Source: Tenacibaculum gallaicum (GTDB taxonomy: Bacteria; Bacteroidota; Bacteroidia; Flavobacteriales; Flavobacteriaceae). From it: DNA of 64,000 nucleotides. Shown here in pieces: positions 54,390 through 64,000 of the stretch (position 1 is its first letter; every line of letters starts with the position of its first letter). The stretch is taken from assembly GCF_003387615.1 (NCBI RefSeq), contig NZ_QUNS01000002.1, positions 463,698-527,697 on the forward strand. The letters are read 5' to 3'. Both the position numbers and the translations under genes were made by a program. The notes below the pieces were generated by a model, which had not been told where the DNA came from, ran no database searches, and worked only from the letters and a program-made list of their open reading frames with translations.

Positions 54390-57131
54390 TTAATTTCTTT
54401 TGAGTGTAAAATGCCCTTTTTTATCTATTGTATTATCATTAATATCAGTTAATTTAGCATGAAACCAGTAGTCATTAGAAGGTAGTTTTATATTATTGTA
54501 AGTTCCGTCCCAACCAAGCTCTGTGTTTTTATCATTTATAACATATAAGACTTTACCAAAGCGATTAAATATTTTGATATCTATATCTTTAAAGAAATTG
54601 GTACTAACTCCATAAACTTTCCAATAATCGTTAAATCCATCAGCATTAGGAGTTAAAAACTTAGGGTAGCCAATTATACTAGCTGAGGCTTTAGTAGGGC
54701 TTTCACATTTATTAATATCTCTTATATAAATAGTGGCAATACCAGGTTGCACATTGTTAAAAGAGTGAGAAGTCCCATTTCCAGCATAAGTAGTATTATC
54801 TAAAGAAAATTCATAGCTACTATTTCCATCAATACTAATATAAACACTGTTGTCGGTATCGCTTTGAACATTTACTTCAACATTTAAAATCTCTGGAGCT
54901 GGAGGATAGTTAATTGTAAAATTTCTAGAGTTTGAACATTCTATACCGTTTACTACTTTGTAAATGGTTAAAGAAAACTCACCTTCTCTGGTTAAAGTGA
55001 AACTATTACTGGTACTAATTGTATTGTTGTTTTCATCTTTCCATTCAAACCGATCGTTAGAAGAGTCTACATTTAATATAATAGCGGGGTGATCTGAGGG
55101 ACTAATACAAATGGTATAATTGTCCTGTAAATTAATTTGAGGATGGTTAACAATTAAATCTATAGGAGATATACCAAAGCATCCGTTTTCATTTTCTATT
55201 TTTACCCAAATAGTAGTAGAACCTGAAATGTATTCAAAAGGAAGAGGGTTGATTGATTTTTGAGCATTTTCTGCCGAATCAAAAAAAGATACTTTTTCAA
55301 GTTTACTTAAGCCTAAATCACTTATTATTTGACTTTTTTTAACCCTCAAGTCAAAAAGACCTTTATCTTCATCTATACTATTTTCGGAATCTCTACAAAC
55401 AGTTATGGGGCTAATGGTAAGTGCAGGTCTAAATAAGGCTTTAATAGAAAAGCTTTCGATATCAGAGCAACCATTTATAGAAGTGGTTTTCGTGTAAATA
55501 GTTTGTGGATTAGTTTCATTATAGAAGTTTTCTGGATCAGATATTTGATTTGTATCATTTTGAGAGTCGATTAAACTTCTATAAAATTTATAGGTATGTG
55601 TATTATCATTAGATATTTTATCGGTAATAGTATATAGATTAAATAAGTTTACACCATCATTATCATCATCACACTGAATAATTTCTTGGTTAGGTATCAG
55701 TTTAGGAAGGGGGTAAACAGTAATTTTTTTATAAAGAGGAATGTCTTGATTATTAATATTGATTGTGGCAGTAACTGTATATTCACCTGTGGTAGTATAG
55801 GAATGTTTAGGAGCGATATCATTACTAGTATTTCCATCTCCAAAATCCCAAACCACACTATTTATAGGAGCATAAGAATCAAGAGAAAAAGTGAATGTAT
55901 CAAAAATGCATTGGTTTTCTGTAGTTATTCTGTTTCTAAAGTAAGATTGAATGAAATTAGGTAAGCCAAAATAAGATAAACCATCCTCTAAGTTAATTGC
56001 ATCGTGTACATAATTACATGCAGTGCCTAGTTTATTAGGGTCGTTGATAACACCTAAGGTGTTGAAAGGGGTTAAATCAAAGCCAATAGGTTGCCCTCCA
56101 TAATCAAAAAGTCTTTCAGAGTTTATTTGAGCAATATAGATTTTCCCATCAGAGGCTAATTGAGCAGAAGCACTAACTCTATCTGGTGTAGTTGTAAAAA
56201 TAGGTTCACCAAAAAAGAAAAGACCTGTATTGTTAAGATCTAATTGCATAATATTATAACTGTCGTTATTTCCTCTTTCATAGTAAAATGAGGAATAATA
56301 AAGAATCTTAGAATTTGAAGAGAAAGTTAGTCCATTACAGGTATATCCATCAGTAAAGTTTAGTTGTAAATTGAGTGATTTAAAACGTGAAAACAACCCT
56401 GTCTCATTATCAAAGTTATAAATGTATAAATTAGATCCAGTTGAAAGAGCAACTTTACTTCCATCTGGAGAGGCTTTTATTTCTCCTTTGGATAAGGAAC
56501 TTTTAATTTCGTTTAGTTTAGTTTTTACAGGACGAAAATTAACACCTTTATCAGTTACTTTAAATGCAAAGAAAATTTCATCTGGACTATTGTAAGAATT
56601 ACTTCCATATGTTATAACCCAGATATCTTTTCCGTTTTTATGATGTACAGCAGTTATTCTTTGAGCAGTAGAGTTTTCAAGTCTTATGTTTTTTCTAATT
56701 ACTTTACCTAAGGGGTATGTGTTTGATATTTCAATTTCAGAAAAGTAAATACCTGGAAACAAAGAAGGATTTTCAGTTTTAGTCTTTCTAGTGGTAAAGA
56801 CATAATAAATGCTATTGCTATTAGGTTTAGGTATGATTATTGACGGTTGAGCTGTTTCAGCTTCGCCTATTAAATCTTCTCCATTTTCCATTACTTTGTG
56901 ATTTTTATTCCAAATAGTTGCTCCGTTAGTATAGAATAATAAATCCCCTTGATTACTTGAAATAGAAGAGGAACCAGTTTCGGTAACTATTTGCCCTTTA
57001 TTTGAAATACTAAGATCACCAGCATTAAAAACTATTCCTGCTTTATCTCCAAAGAACCAGTTATCGGTTTCTCTTTGAGAAAAACACGAAAGAGAAAAAA
57101 TAAATAAATAAATGAATATTAACTTGTTCAT
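54390..57131 (-). CDS. T9SS type B sorting-domain surface protein with PKD domain, 1
   Basis: A 913-residue secreted protein. After a signal peptide (KLIFIYLFIFSLSCFSQ) comes a beta-propeller-like N-terminal region (NWFFGDKAGIVFNAGD, GDLLFYTNGATIWNKNHKVM, IKASPDGSKVALST, ASDGKIYIAQ). A PKD domain follows (VVWDFGDGNTSND...HSYTTTGEYTV, about 425-470), then immunoglobulin-like repeats. The C-terminal 80-90 residues (FLTPNADGFNDYWKVYG, IFNRFGKVLYVI, LPSNDYWFHAKL) are the gliding-motility-associated type B signal for type IX secretion. Ligand and role are unknown; adhesion or surface attachment is typical. It follows 57219 on the same strand. Confidence 0.88.
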   Translation of the reverse strand: MNKLIFIYLFIFSLSCFSQRETDNWFFGDKAGIVFNAGDLSISNKGQIVTETGSSSISSNQGDLLFYTNGATIWNKNHKVMENGEDLIGEAETAQPSIIIPKPNSNSIYYVFTTRKTKTENPSLFPGIYFSEIEISNTYPLGKVIRKNIRLENSTAQRITAVHHKNGKDIWVITYGSNSYNSPDEIFFAFKVTDKGVNFRPVKTKLNEIKSSLSKGEIKASPDGSKVALSTGSNLYIYNFDNETGLFSRFKSLNLQLNFTDGYTCNGLTFSSNSKILYYSSFYYERGNNDSYNIMQLDLNNTGLFFFGEPIFTTTPDRVSASAQLASDGKIYIAQINSERLFDYGGQPIGFDLTPFNTLGVINDPNKLGTACNYVHDAINLEDGLSYFGLPNFIQSYFRNRITTENQCIFDTFTFSLDSYAPINSVVWDFGDGNTSNDIAPKHSYTTTGEYTVTATININNQDIPLYKKITVYPLPKLIPNQEIIQCDDDNDGVNLFNLYTITDKISNDNTHTYKFYRSLIDSQNDTNQISDPENFYNETNPQTIYTKTTSINGCSDIESFSIKALFRPALTISPITVCRDSENSIDEDKGLFDLRVKKSQIISDLGLSKLEKVSFFDSAENAQKSINPLPFEYISGSTTIWVKIENENGCFGISPIDLIVNHPQINLQDNYTICISPSDHPAIILNVDSSNDRFEWKDENNNTISTSNSFTLTREGEFSLTIYKVVNGIECSNSRNFTINYPPAPEILNVEVNVQSDTDNSVYISIDGNSSYEFSLDNTTYAGNGTSHSFNNVQPGIATIYIRDINKCESPTKASASIIGYPKFLTPNADGFNDYWKVYGVSTNFFKDIDIKIFNRFGKVLYVINDKNTELGWDGTYNNIKLPSNDYWFHAKLTDINDNTIDKKGHFTLKRN

Positions 57132-57187
57132 AGCTAGTTAATTTTAGTGAAAAGCTAATTTACAAAAAAAACAGAGAGTTTTTTGTT

Positions 57188-57211
57188 AAAAAAATCCCTA
57201 CTTCTTTGTAG
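57188..57211 (-). terminator. Weak terminator-like hairpin after the second T9SS gene
   Basis: CTAC (57198-57201) pairs with GTAG (57208-57211) across a 6-base loop and is followed on the - strand by a seven-T run after a GG step. The stem is short, so termination would be inefficient. Confidence 0.35.
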
Positions 57212-57218
57212 TAATATA

Positions 57219-59831
57219 TTATTTTCTTAATAAAGAAAAATGTCCTGTCTTTTTTCGAGTTTTTCCACTTTTATCAATTAATTCAGCATTATACCAATAA
57301 TCGTTTGAAGGTAATGTAGTTCCGTTATATACGCCATTCCATCCTGGGTGGTTTTTATCAGTAATTTCATTAATTAGTTTTCCGAAACGATTAAAAATTT
57401 GAACTTTAACAATATCATAATAGTCATTGTCAACACCTAACACTTTCCATGTATCAAAATGTCCGTCTCCATTTGGAGTAAAATGACGTTGGAAATAGAT
57501 AGTTGAAATTTGATTAGATGTAGTAATCCCGCATCCATTACTGTCTCTAATAGAAATAGAGTTTAGCCCAGTAGGGATATTACTAAAGGTGTATGTAAGA
57601 TTCTCATTTCCCTTACTAAAATCACTGATATTTGTACTATTTAAGGCATATTCGTAATCTCCAATTCCATCAACAGTGATTTCAATTTTATTACTTTCAG
57701 GATTGTCTTGATCATCTACAGATTTAATATTAACGACTAATGCTTGGTTGGACTCTTTAACAAGAAATGTGTTATATCCCATGCAATATTTAGAAATATT
57801 AGGGTATTTCCTATAGGCCTCAACTCTATATTTTCCTGCAGAATTAGCGTTGTAAATATTTGATGTTTCATTAGAAATCAAGTTTCCATTTAAATACCAT
57901 TTGTAAGTGTCGGTTGGGTTTCCTGTATCAGCATTTAAAGGGATTGTATGTGGTTGAGGGTTTGACTTTGGGTTATCGACACATAAAATAAGATCATTTA
58001 GATTCCTTTGAGGTTTAGGAAGGTTTTCAACATGTACATTAAACTTACCTATGCTTTCACAAGCATTATTGTGTCTTGATATAATTCTTACAAATATTTC
58101 TGAGTTATCGGTGAACAAATCATCGTTATAAGGTGAGATAATTTTATTTATTTGTAAAGAAGCATCGATAGCTGTTTTGTAAAATTCAATCAAATGTGTA
58201 GTGTTAGTTAAAGCACTGTTAGATTTTGTAATAATATCATCTCTTTTCATGTCGAAATCAAAAAAGGCATTTTGACTTCCTATACTTTGAGTAGCATTTA
58301 GGTTTAAAGCATTAGTGTCTAACTCACAAGAATACATATCATCAAATGTACTCAAGCCTGAGGAATTAACAGTTAGGCCTAGGCTCCCTGTATTAAAACA
58401 TTGTGTTGTGTTATCTATAATTTTTACAAGTAGTGTTTGACTAAATGGAGTTGTATTGATATAGTTTTGTGGCGATGTTATAGGTATGTTGTTATTAAAA
58501 TCGGTTTGATTTTCAAAAAACAATACTGTTACATTTGTAGCATTGTTTGATATTTCAGCCTCTTTGATTTTTAAATTAAATGTAGTGAAACCATCAGTAG
58601 GGTTGGCATCAAAATCACATTGTTGATATGGTAGTGTTGTAACAAAATTGGGAACAGGTGTTATAATTAGGTTAAAGCTGGATGCAGTATTTAAGCAACC
58701 AACATTATTCTCAACTCTTACAAAGATTGCTTGAGTGTCTTTTGTTGTATTAGTAAAAAGAGTGTTTTTATTTATAGGATTTAAATCATTTTGTGCATCA
58801 GAAAGACTTTGGTGATAACTCACCGTATGTGTACTCGGGTCTAATGTTCCTAAAATTTCACTGTCTTTAGAAGATAATAAAAATGAACTATACAAACCAT
58901 CAGTATTATTTCCACTATCAGTATCATCACATATAACATAATCTGATGGTTGAGTAATATTAATATTATTGTTTACAATAATCTCATAATCAGTTAGAGA
59001 GAAACATTCAGAGTTTATGTTTGTTAACCTCACAAATATTTTTTGAGGGTTACTTGTGTTTTTAAAAGTATTTGGAGTTACTATAGGGTTTGTGTTGGTT
59101 TGAGCATCATTATTACTCAGATGGTAACTAATTTTTACATCTGTTTGTTCATTTAGTATTGAGTTACTATTGGTAGTCAAATCAAAATTTGTACTGTTGT
59201 CAAAAGTACCATCACTATCACATTCTTCTAAGTCATATGATTGACCAACTGTTGGAGGATTAATAGAGGGAGGTTTGTTAAAAGTAGCTGTACCCGTCCA
59301 ATCAATTTTAAAGCTACTATTACCTATGGGTCTATCAATAACTAGAAAATAAGAATCATTATCACTAACATTTAATGAACTAACAAAGCTGTTTCCTTGA
59401 GGCCCTGGACCTTCAGAGGTGTCAGTTTCAGAACTCCTAATACCTGTTAGGTTATTTCCTTGGTTACTTGCAGCTGGATTTGTTGTAGAGCATCGAATGG
59501 CTTGTCCTATGTTTCCACAATTTACATTTGGACCAAATATAAAAAAGTCAAAATCGATGTTAATGTCAGTATTATGACTACCGTCAGCATTAGTTGGAGT
59601 TAGGGTAAAGCTTAATGTACCTCCTTTATCAATTTTAATTTTAATCCACAAACTATTATTCTCTTGACTAGAACAAGTATTAGATCCTGAAAGTTCTTGA
59701 ATACCTACTCCTGTCGCATTTAAGTTTTGAAAACCACTATTACCACAAACAACAATAGCATCAGAACAATCATTTTGAGAAAATAGAGATACGTAAGTAA
59801 ACAATAGACTTAAGATAATTAATTTTTTCAT
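57219..59831 (-). CDS. T9SS type B sorting-domain surface protein, 2
   Basis: An 870-residue secreted protein with signal peptide (LIILSLLFTYVSLFSQ). The N-terminal domain starts NDCSDAIVVCGN and has a Cys-rich lectin-like pattern common to surface proteins of this phylum. At least four units of about 110 residues follow, each opening with a CD-rich strand (LEECDSDGTFDNST, YVICDDTDSGNNTDG, YQQCDFDANPTDG, MYSCELDTNALN). The C-terminal third, from PQRNLNDLILCVDN on, ends with the type IX secretion signal (FTPNGDGHFDTWKVLG, IFNRFGKLINEI, LPSNDYWYNAEL) and is nearly identical to that of the next gene. The two genes are 10 bases apart and probably co-transcribed. Confidence 0.88.
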   Translation of the reverse strand: MKKLIILSLLFTYVSLFSQNDCSDAIVVCGNSGFQNLNATGVGIQELSGSNTCSSQENNSLWIKIKIDKGGTLSFTLTPTNADGSHNTDINIDFDFFIFGPNVNCGNIGQAIRCSTTNPAASNQGNNLTGIRSSETDTSEGPGPQGNSFVSSLNVSDNDSYFLVIDRPIGNSSFKIDWTGTATFNKPPSINPPTVGQSYDLEECDSDGTFDNSTNFDLTTNSNSILNEQTDVKISYHLSNNDAQTNTNPIVTPNTFKNTSNPQKIFVRLTNINSECFSLTDYEIIVNNNINITQPSDYVICDDTDSGNNTDGLYSSFLLSSKDSEILGTLDPSTHTVSYHQSLSDAQNDLNPINKNTLFTNTTKDTQAIFVRVENNVGCLNTASSFNLIITPVPNFVTTLPYQQCDFDANPTDGFTTFNLKIKEAEISNNATNVTVLFFENQTDFNNNIPITSPQNYINTTPFSQTLLVKIIDNTTQCFNTGSLGLTVNSSGLSTFDDMYSCELDTNALNLNATQSIGSQNAFFDFDMKRDDIITKSNSALTNTTHLIEFYKTAIDASLQINKIISPYNDDLFTDNSEIFVRIISRHNNACESIGKFNVHVENLPKPQRNLNDLILCVDNPKSNPQPHTIPLNADTGNPTDTYKWYLNGNLISNETSNIYNANSAGKYRVEAYRKYPNISKYCMGYNTFLVKESNQALVVNIKSVDDQDNPESNKIEITVDGIGDYEYALNSTNISDFSKGNENLTYTFSNIPTGLNSISIRDSNGCGITTSNQISTIYFQRHFTPNGDGHFDTWKVLGVDNDYYDIVKVQIFNRFGKLINEITDKNHPGWNGVYNGTTLPSNDYWYNAELIDKSGKTRKKTGHFSLLRK

Positions 59832-59841
59832 AGTGTGTGAT

Positions 59842-62691
59842 TTATTTTCTAAGTAGAGAGAAGTGCCCAGTCTTTTTTCTTACTTTTCCATTGGAATCAA
59901 TTAGCTCAGCGTTATACCAATAATCATTTGTAGGTAAGGTCGTGCCATTGTATACGCCATCCCAACCTGGGTGATTTTTATCAGTAATTTCATTAATGAG
60001 TTTTCCGTAACGATTAAATATTTGAACTTTTACAACATCGTAATAATCGTTATTAGTTCCTAAGACTTTCCATGTGTCAAAATTCCCATCACCGTTTGGT
60101 GTAAAGTGACGTTGGAAATAAATAGTTGAAATTTGGTTTGATGTAGTAATTCCACATCCATTTCGGTCTCTAATAGAGATTGAGTTTAACCCAGGAGGGA
60201 TATCAGTAAAAATATATGATAGGTTTTCATTCCCTTTGACAAAGTCGCTAAGATTTGTGCTATTTAAAGCATATTCGTAGTCACCAATTCCATCGATAGT
60301 GATTTCAATTTTGTTACTGTCTGGATTATCTTGGTCGTCTACTGATTTAATATTTATAATTAATGCTTGGTTGGATTCTTTTATAAAGAAAGTATTATAG
60401 CCAATGTAAAGAGAATTTATGTTAGGATGCTTTCTATAAGCTTCAACTTTATATTCTCCTGCAGAATTTGCATTTATAATAGCAGATGTTTCACCTGAAA
60501 TTAATTTACCATTTAAATACCACTTGTAGGTATCAGTTGAAATTCCTGTATCAGCATTTAAAGGAATTGTATTTGGTTGAGGGTTTGTTCTTGGATTATC
60601 GACACATAAAATTAAGTCATTAAGGTTTCCTTGTGGTACAGGAATTTTTTCTACAAAAATTTTAAAACTCCCAACTGCTTCACAAGATGTAGCTCCTTTG
60701 TTTGAAATTCTAACATATACATCAGAATTATCGGTAAATAAGTCGTCTTGGTATGGAGGCACAATTTGATTTGTTTGTAATGATGCGTCATTTGCTGTTC
60801 TGTAATATTGGAAATCATGAGTAGTTTCCGATAATGTTCCTCCAGAGTTATTAATTATTTCTTGAGTTTTCAGAGAAAAATCAAGAAAACCGTTGTTAGT
60901 ACCAACACTAAATTTAGCATCAGGATTAGATGCGTTTTGATCTAATTCATGAATGTATTCATTGGTGTATGAAGTTAACCCTGTAGGGTTTACTTGCAAA
61001 TTGACAACATCAGTTTGGTAACATTGTGTAGTATTGTTAGTAATTCTTACAGTTATAGAATGATTTATGGTTGCTAAATTGGTATAGTTATTTTTGTTAA
61101 GTGGTGTTAAAAAACTAGTGTCAGATGTTTCAAAAAAATCTATTGTAACCTCAGAAAGGTTTTTTACTAGTGCTTTTTCTAGTATTTCTAGGTTGAAAGT
61201 TGTAAATCCATCAATGGTATTGTTATCAAAATCACATTGAATATATGGAGGTAATGTGTTAATTGCCGGCTTTGGTTCAAATGTAATTTGAACTTTACCG
61301 GTATATGTTTTTTTACAATAAGAGTTAGATTCTATTTGTATTTCATACAAACCACTGCCATAATTAGTATTGTCAACTGTTAAAACCCTTGTATTAGCTA
61401 CTTCTGTTCCATCTTTAAACCATGTATATGTATCACTAGGGTTGTTCTTTTCTGGTTGAATTTGATAACTTTCTCCAATGCAAAAAACTTGATTGCTATT
61501 GTTTAAAACTTCATTATTAGCAAGGTTTATTAGCTTTACAGGGGCAAAAAATGATTGGATAAAAGGAGGCAAACCTTGTGAAGACCTTGCCCCGCCAAGA
61601 CTAACAGCATTTGATGTAAACTGAATGTCAGTAGCATTGTCTTCGGGGTTTTCTATGACCCCTAAATGACTTCTTTCAGGAATGGAAGCATAGATTTTTC
61701 CGTTAGGAGCAAGCTGTAAAGCACCTCTATAACCTTGTTCTTGATGAACTTGAGTTTTAGTTTGTGGAATATTAGAGTCTAACAAATCATATTGAAAAAT
61801 TCTAAAAGAATTACTGTTTTCATGATATAAAGAAGTATATAGTTTTGTTGATTGTTGTGAAAACTCAACGCCATAAGGGGATCCATCAATTGGGCCGTCT
61901 GTAAGAATTAAACCATTAGGAACTACTTTACCCGTAGCGTTATCAAAATCGTATAAAACTAACCTTCCACTTCCGTCATTAGTAAAATCAGCTAATGCTA
62001 CCTTAGTTCCATCGGGAGATACTTTTAAATATCCTCTTTTATCTCTTAAAAAGTATGAAGAAGTTGAGATTATTGGGTTTGTTGAATCTACTCCATTTTT
62101 ATCAATTTTATAGGCGTAAAAAGTATTTTGTACTATAGATAAAGCCCATATTTCTTTACAATCTTTTCCTTGTACAGCAGTAACTTTCTCCGACCATTCA
62201 AAATCTCTACTATCAGCTAAGTTTACGGGGCCAGAAATAATTTCTCCACCATTACCTTTTGAAATATCTATAGTATAAAATTTAAATCCAGGATTATCTG
62301 GGTAGGGAAGGTTTCCTATAAAGTTGGTACCCACGGTAAATATGTAATAAAGGTTTTTATCTTCAGGGTTAGGGACAATTAAACCTGATTGTGAGCTTGA
62401 TGGGTTTCCTTGAAGGTTATCTGCTAAACCACCACTAGAATAATGCATTAACTCGTGGTTTTTTGTCCAAACATTAATTCCATCTGAATAAAATAATAAG
62501 TTACCATTTTCGTCTGAAATGGTTGAACAACCTTCGTCTGTTTTTAGTAGTCCATCATTTAATGTTACTGGATTTCCTGAGTTGAAATCCAGTCCTGCAT
62601 TATTCCCAAAATACCAAATATTTGCTTCTTTTTGGCTATATGAAGAAATAGAAACTATAAAGAAAAGTGCTAGAAGTAGTTGTTTTTTCAT
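59842..62691 (-). CDS. T9SS type B sorting-domain surface protein, 3
   Basis: A 949-residue secreted protein with signal peptide (LLLALFFIVSISSYSQ). Its N-terminal 380 residues match the propeller-like region of the protein at 54390 (NIWYFGNNAGLDFNSG, GNLLFYSDGINVWTKNHELM, LKVSPDGTKVALADF, APNGKIYASI). Its C-terminal half matches the protein at 57219 (CD-type repeat YIQCDFDNNTIDGFTTFNL, then GNLNDLILCVDN to the type IX secretion signal). It is therefore a mosaic of its two neighbours. It is first in the run of three surface-protein genes after the ABC permease gene. Confidence 0.88.
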   Translation of the reverse strand: MKKQLLLALFFIVSISSYSQKEANIWYFGNNAGLDFNSGNPVTLNDGLLKTDEGCSTISDENGNLLFYSDGINVWTKNHELMHYSSGGLADNLQGNPSSSQSGLIVPNPEDKNLYYIFTVGTNFIGNLPYPDNPGFKFYTIDISKGNGGEIISGPVNLADSRDFEWSEKVTAVQGKDCKEIWALSIVQNTFYAYKIDKNGVDSTNPIISTSSYFLRDKRGYLKVSPDGTKVALADFTNDGSGRLVLYDFDNATGKVVPNGLILTDGPIDGSPYGVEFSQQSTKLYTSLYHENSNSFRIFQYDLLDSNIPQTKTQVHQEQGYRGALQLAPNGKIYASIPERSHLGVIENPEDNATDIQFTSNAVSLGGARSSQGLPPFIQSFFAPVKLINLANNEVLNNSNQVFCIGESYQIQPEKNNPSDTYTWFKDGTEVANTRVLTVDNTNYGSGLYEIQIESNSYCKKTYTGKVQITFEPKPAINTLPPYIQCDFDNNTIDGFTTFNLEILEKALVKNLSEVTIDFFETSDTSFLTPLNKNNYTNLATINHSITVRITNNTTQCYQTDVVNLQVNPTGLTSYTNEYIHELDQNASNPDAKFSVGTNNGFLDFSLKTQEIINNSGGTLSETTHDFQYYRTANDASLQTNQIVPPYQDDLFTDNSDVYVRISNKGATSCEAVGSFKIFVEKIPVPQGNLNDLILCVDNPRTNPQPNTIPLNADTGISTDTYKWYLNGKLISGETSAIINANSAGEYKVEAYRKHPNINSLYIGYNTFFIKESNQALIINIKSVDDQDNPDSNKIEITIDGIGDYEYALNSTNLSDFVKGNENLSYIFTDIPPGLNSISIRDRNGCGITTSNQISTIYFQRHFTPNGDGNFDTWKVLGTNNDYYDVVKVQIFNRYGKLINEITDKNHPGWDGVYNGTTLPTNDYWYNAELIDSNGKVRKKTGHFSLLRK

Positions 62692-62741
62692 TTAAATGGA
62701 ATTAATTATATAAATAAAACAACTAAACTACATAAAACCCT

Positions 62742-63590
62742 CTATAAATCTCGTTTTTTTAACAAAGCATATGATGAATAAATAAAAATAGTTGTCCAAA
62801 TTAATACAATTACGATGTTAAATAAACTAACAGAGTAATCTTTCGTGAAGTTTTCTCCTATTTGATTTGCAACTGATTTAACTGCACCTAACCTTGTAAA
62901 AGGTTCTTTAATTAAGTTAGCCATAGACTCTAACGGGAAAAACTGCATAATTGAATTAACAGCTTCCTCAACACCTGTTTTTGCATTTCTAAATGTCCAG
63001 TATAAATACCCTTTAATTAGGCTTTCTATAATTAACCAAACAATCATAGCCGCTACAGCAAAAGCTGATCGTTTAATTAAGACTCCTAAAAACAATCCAA
63101 AAGAGAAAAAACCTAAAAGTTTAATGAAAAAAGCAAATAAATAATCCAAGTCTGAAAATATAATAGCAACTTCATTAAAATCAGAATATATAGCACCAAG
63201 AATTAATGAAACAGCAAAAACAAAAATGGTAGAAATAAGAGAAAAAGCTATAACAGTATAAAACTTTGAAAGAATAAATTCTTTTTTACTTAAGCCATCA
63301 ATTAAATTTTGTTTTAAAGTTTTATAACTGTATTCGTTAGCCATCATAGAAACAATAACTAGCAATAAAAAGAATTTAAAAATAGCAGCCATATATGTGT
63401 TAAAGTGCCAGATATAAGGGAAATTAAAAATTCCTTGTTCAGCTAAATGAAACTTAATAGGACCTATATCAAATTTTATTGCTGCAATTAAAGCGATTGA
63501 GGTTAATAAAGCGAAATATATAATAGAAAGAACTTTACTAGCTCTGTTATATTTTAATTTATGAATTTCTATATTTAAAAGTCGTAACAT
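62742..63590 (-). CDS. ABC-2-type transporter permease
   Basis: A 282-residue inner-membrane protein with about six hydrophobic segments (IIYFALLTSIALIAAIKF, AAIFKFFLLLVIVSMMAN, TVIAFSLISTIFVFAVSLIL, LLGFFSFGLFLGVLI, AFAVAAMIVWLIIESLI, LFNIVIVLIWTTIFIYSSYALL). EYSYKTLKQNLIDGLSKKE between segments 2 and 3 is the characteristic ABC-2 coupling loop. It is 9 bases downstream of its ATPase gene on the - strand. Substrate unknown. Confidence 0.88.
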   Translation of the reverse strand: MLRLLNIEIHKLKYNRASKVLSIIYFALLTSIALIAAIKFDIGPIKFHLAEQGIFNFPYIWHFNTYMAAIFKFFLLLVIVSMMANEYSYKTLKQNLIDGLSKKEFILSKFYTVIAFSLISTIFVFAVSLILGAIYSDFNEVAIIFSDLDYLFAFFIKLLGFFSFGLFLGVLIKRSAFAVAAMIVWLIIESLIKGYLYWTFRNAKTGVEEAVNSIMQFFPLESMANLIKEPFTRLGAVKSVANQIGENFTKDYSVSLFNIVIVLIWTTIFIYSSYALLKKRDL

Positions 63591-63599
63591 GGTGTAGGT

Positions 63600-64000
63600 T
63601 TATTGGTTGTTGGTTAGATCTAAGAACTGTTGTTCTAAGCTAGGTTTGCGTTTTACTAAATGAGAAAGAGAAACACCTTTATCAAATAAAAATGTATTAA
63701 TTTCTGATGCTGACAATTCTGATGCTAGACTTGCTATTAAAACTCCATTTTCTTCTTTTATTTTTCCTATTGCTGGGTGATTTTCTAAAAGTTGAATAAG
63801 TGTGTCTTGATTATCGGTTTGAAGTTCAAAAAATCCGTTTGAAGCACTCATTTCATCAACCCTGCCACTATATAGTTTTACACCATTTCTAATTACTACT
63901 ACATGTGAACATACTTTTTCTACTTCATCAAGTAAATGAGAAGCAAGTAAAATTGTGGTTCCATTTTTAGCAATTTCTTTAATTATTTGACGAATTTCAT
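63600..64000 (-). CDS. ABC transporter ATP-binding protein, C-terminal part, cut by window end
   Basis: The frame is open to the window edge, so the Met at 63851 is internal and the gene begins beyond 64000. The visible 133 residues include the switch region (TTILLASHLLDEVEKVC) and a C-terminal domain (VVIRNGVKLYSGRVDEM and onward) typical of ABC-2 ATPases of the gliding/resistance type. Walker A, signature and Walker B lie outside the window. Partner of the permease at 62742. Confidence 0.9.
   Translation of the reverse strand, partial: EIRQIIKEIAKNGTTILLASHLLDEVEKVCSHVVVIRNGVKLYSGRVDEMSASNGFFELQTDNQDTLIQLLENHPAIGKIKEENGVLIASLASELSASEINTFLFDKGVSLSHLVKRKPSLEQQFLDLTNNQ

Noticed and set aside
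1..64000. CRISPR arrays, tRNA/rRNA genes and insertion sequences
   Set aside because: Reading through the window showed no regularly spaced repeats, no RNA gene structures and no transposase-like frames or terminal inverted repeats.

Overview
The window is AT-rich Bacteroidota DNA, most probably from a marine Flavobacteriaceae species; a Tenacibaculum/Polaribacter-like genus is only a guess. The lineage call rests on three proteins with type IX secretion type B (gliding-motility-type) C-termini, a DUF5916 protein, a TIGR02757 protein, several TAnnTTTG -7 promoter boxes and flavobacterial versions of rimO, sucC and uvrB.

Positions 1 to about 38,560, all on the + strand, form a large NRPS/PKS biosynthetic cluster whose 5' end lies outside the window. 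In order: the end of an NRPS protein (A-PCP, pocket code DASTIAAICK, Phe/Tyr-like); a type I PKS module (KS-AT-KR-ACP); an NRPS protein with docking domain, C, an adenylation domain interrupted by a whole PLP-dependent aspartate-decarboxylase-like enzyme, PCP and C (code VDWVISIADK, beta-alanine-like); an AsnO-type Fe/2-oxoglutarate hydroxylase; an Asn module (code DLTKIGEVGK) whose C domain has lost its catalytic histidines; a CmlA-like diiron beta-hydroxylase; a C-A-PCP module with an unassigned code (DAGCIGEIWK); a free-standing degenerate C-domain protein; an outer-membrane TonB-dependent receptor; a type II thioesterase; a PvdE/SyrD-like cyclic-peptide ABC exporter; a C-A-PCP-C protein (code DILQLGMVWK, Gly-like); a secreted alpha/beta hydrolase with a C-terminal membrane anchor; and three tandem ATP-grasp-like paralogues.

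The main observation is the interrupted adenylation domain at 8353..9924. A PanP-like aspartate 1-decarboxylase sits between adenylation motifs A5 and A6, and the adenylation pocket around it reads as beta-alanine-specific. One polypeptide would therefore make beta-alanine from aspartate and activate it at the same place. The inferred product contains an aryl-statine-like unit (Phe/Tyr extended by malonate and ketoreduced), beta-alanine, a possibly hydroxylated Asn, an unknown residue and Gly. Non-collinear C domains and the absence of an integrated thioesterase leave order and release open. The receptor and exporter make a metallophore or secreted cyclic peptide plausible, but not shown.

From about 38.6 kb to the end the content is ordinary chromosomal: a strictosidine-synthase-like beta-propeller protein, a Crp/Fnr regulator, a GIY-YIG protein, rimO, a diphthine-ammonia-ligase-like protein, a DUF6122 membrane protein, a PAS protein, a TIGR02757 protein, two CPBP membrane proteases, a LolD-like ATPase, a DUF5916 protein, sucC, a hypothetical secreted protein, uvrB, three large T9SS type B surface proteins, and an ABC-2 permease with its ATPase, which is cut by the window end. 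No tRNA, rRNA, CRISPR array or intact insertion sequence was seen.
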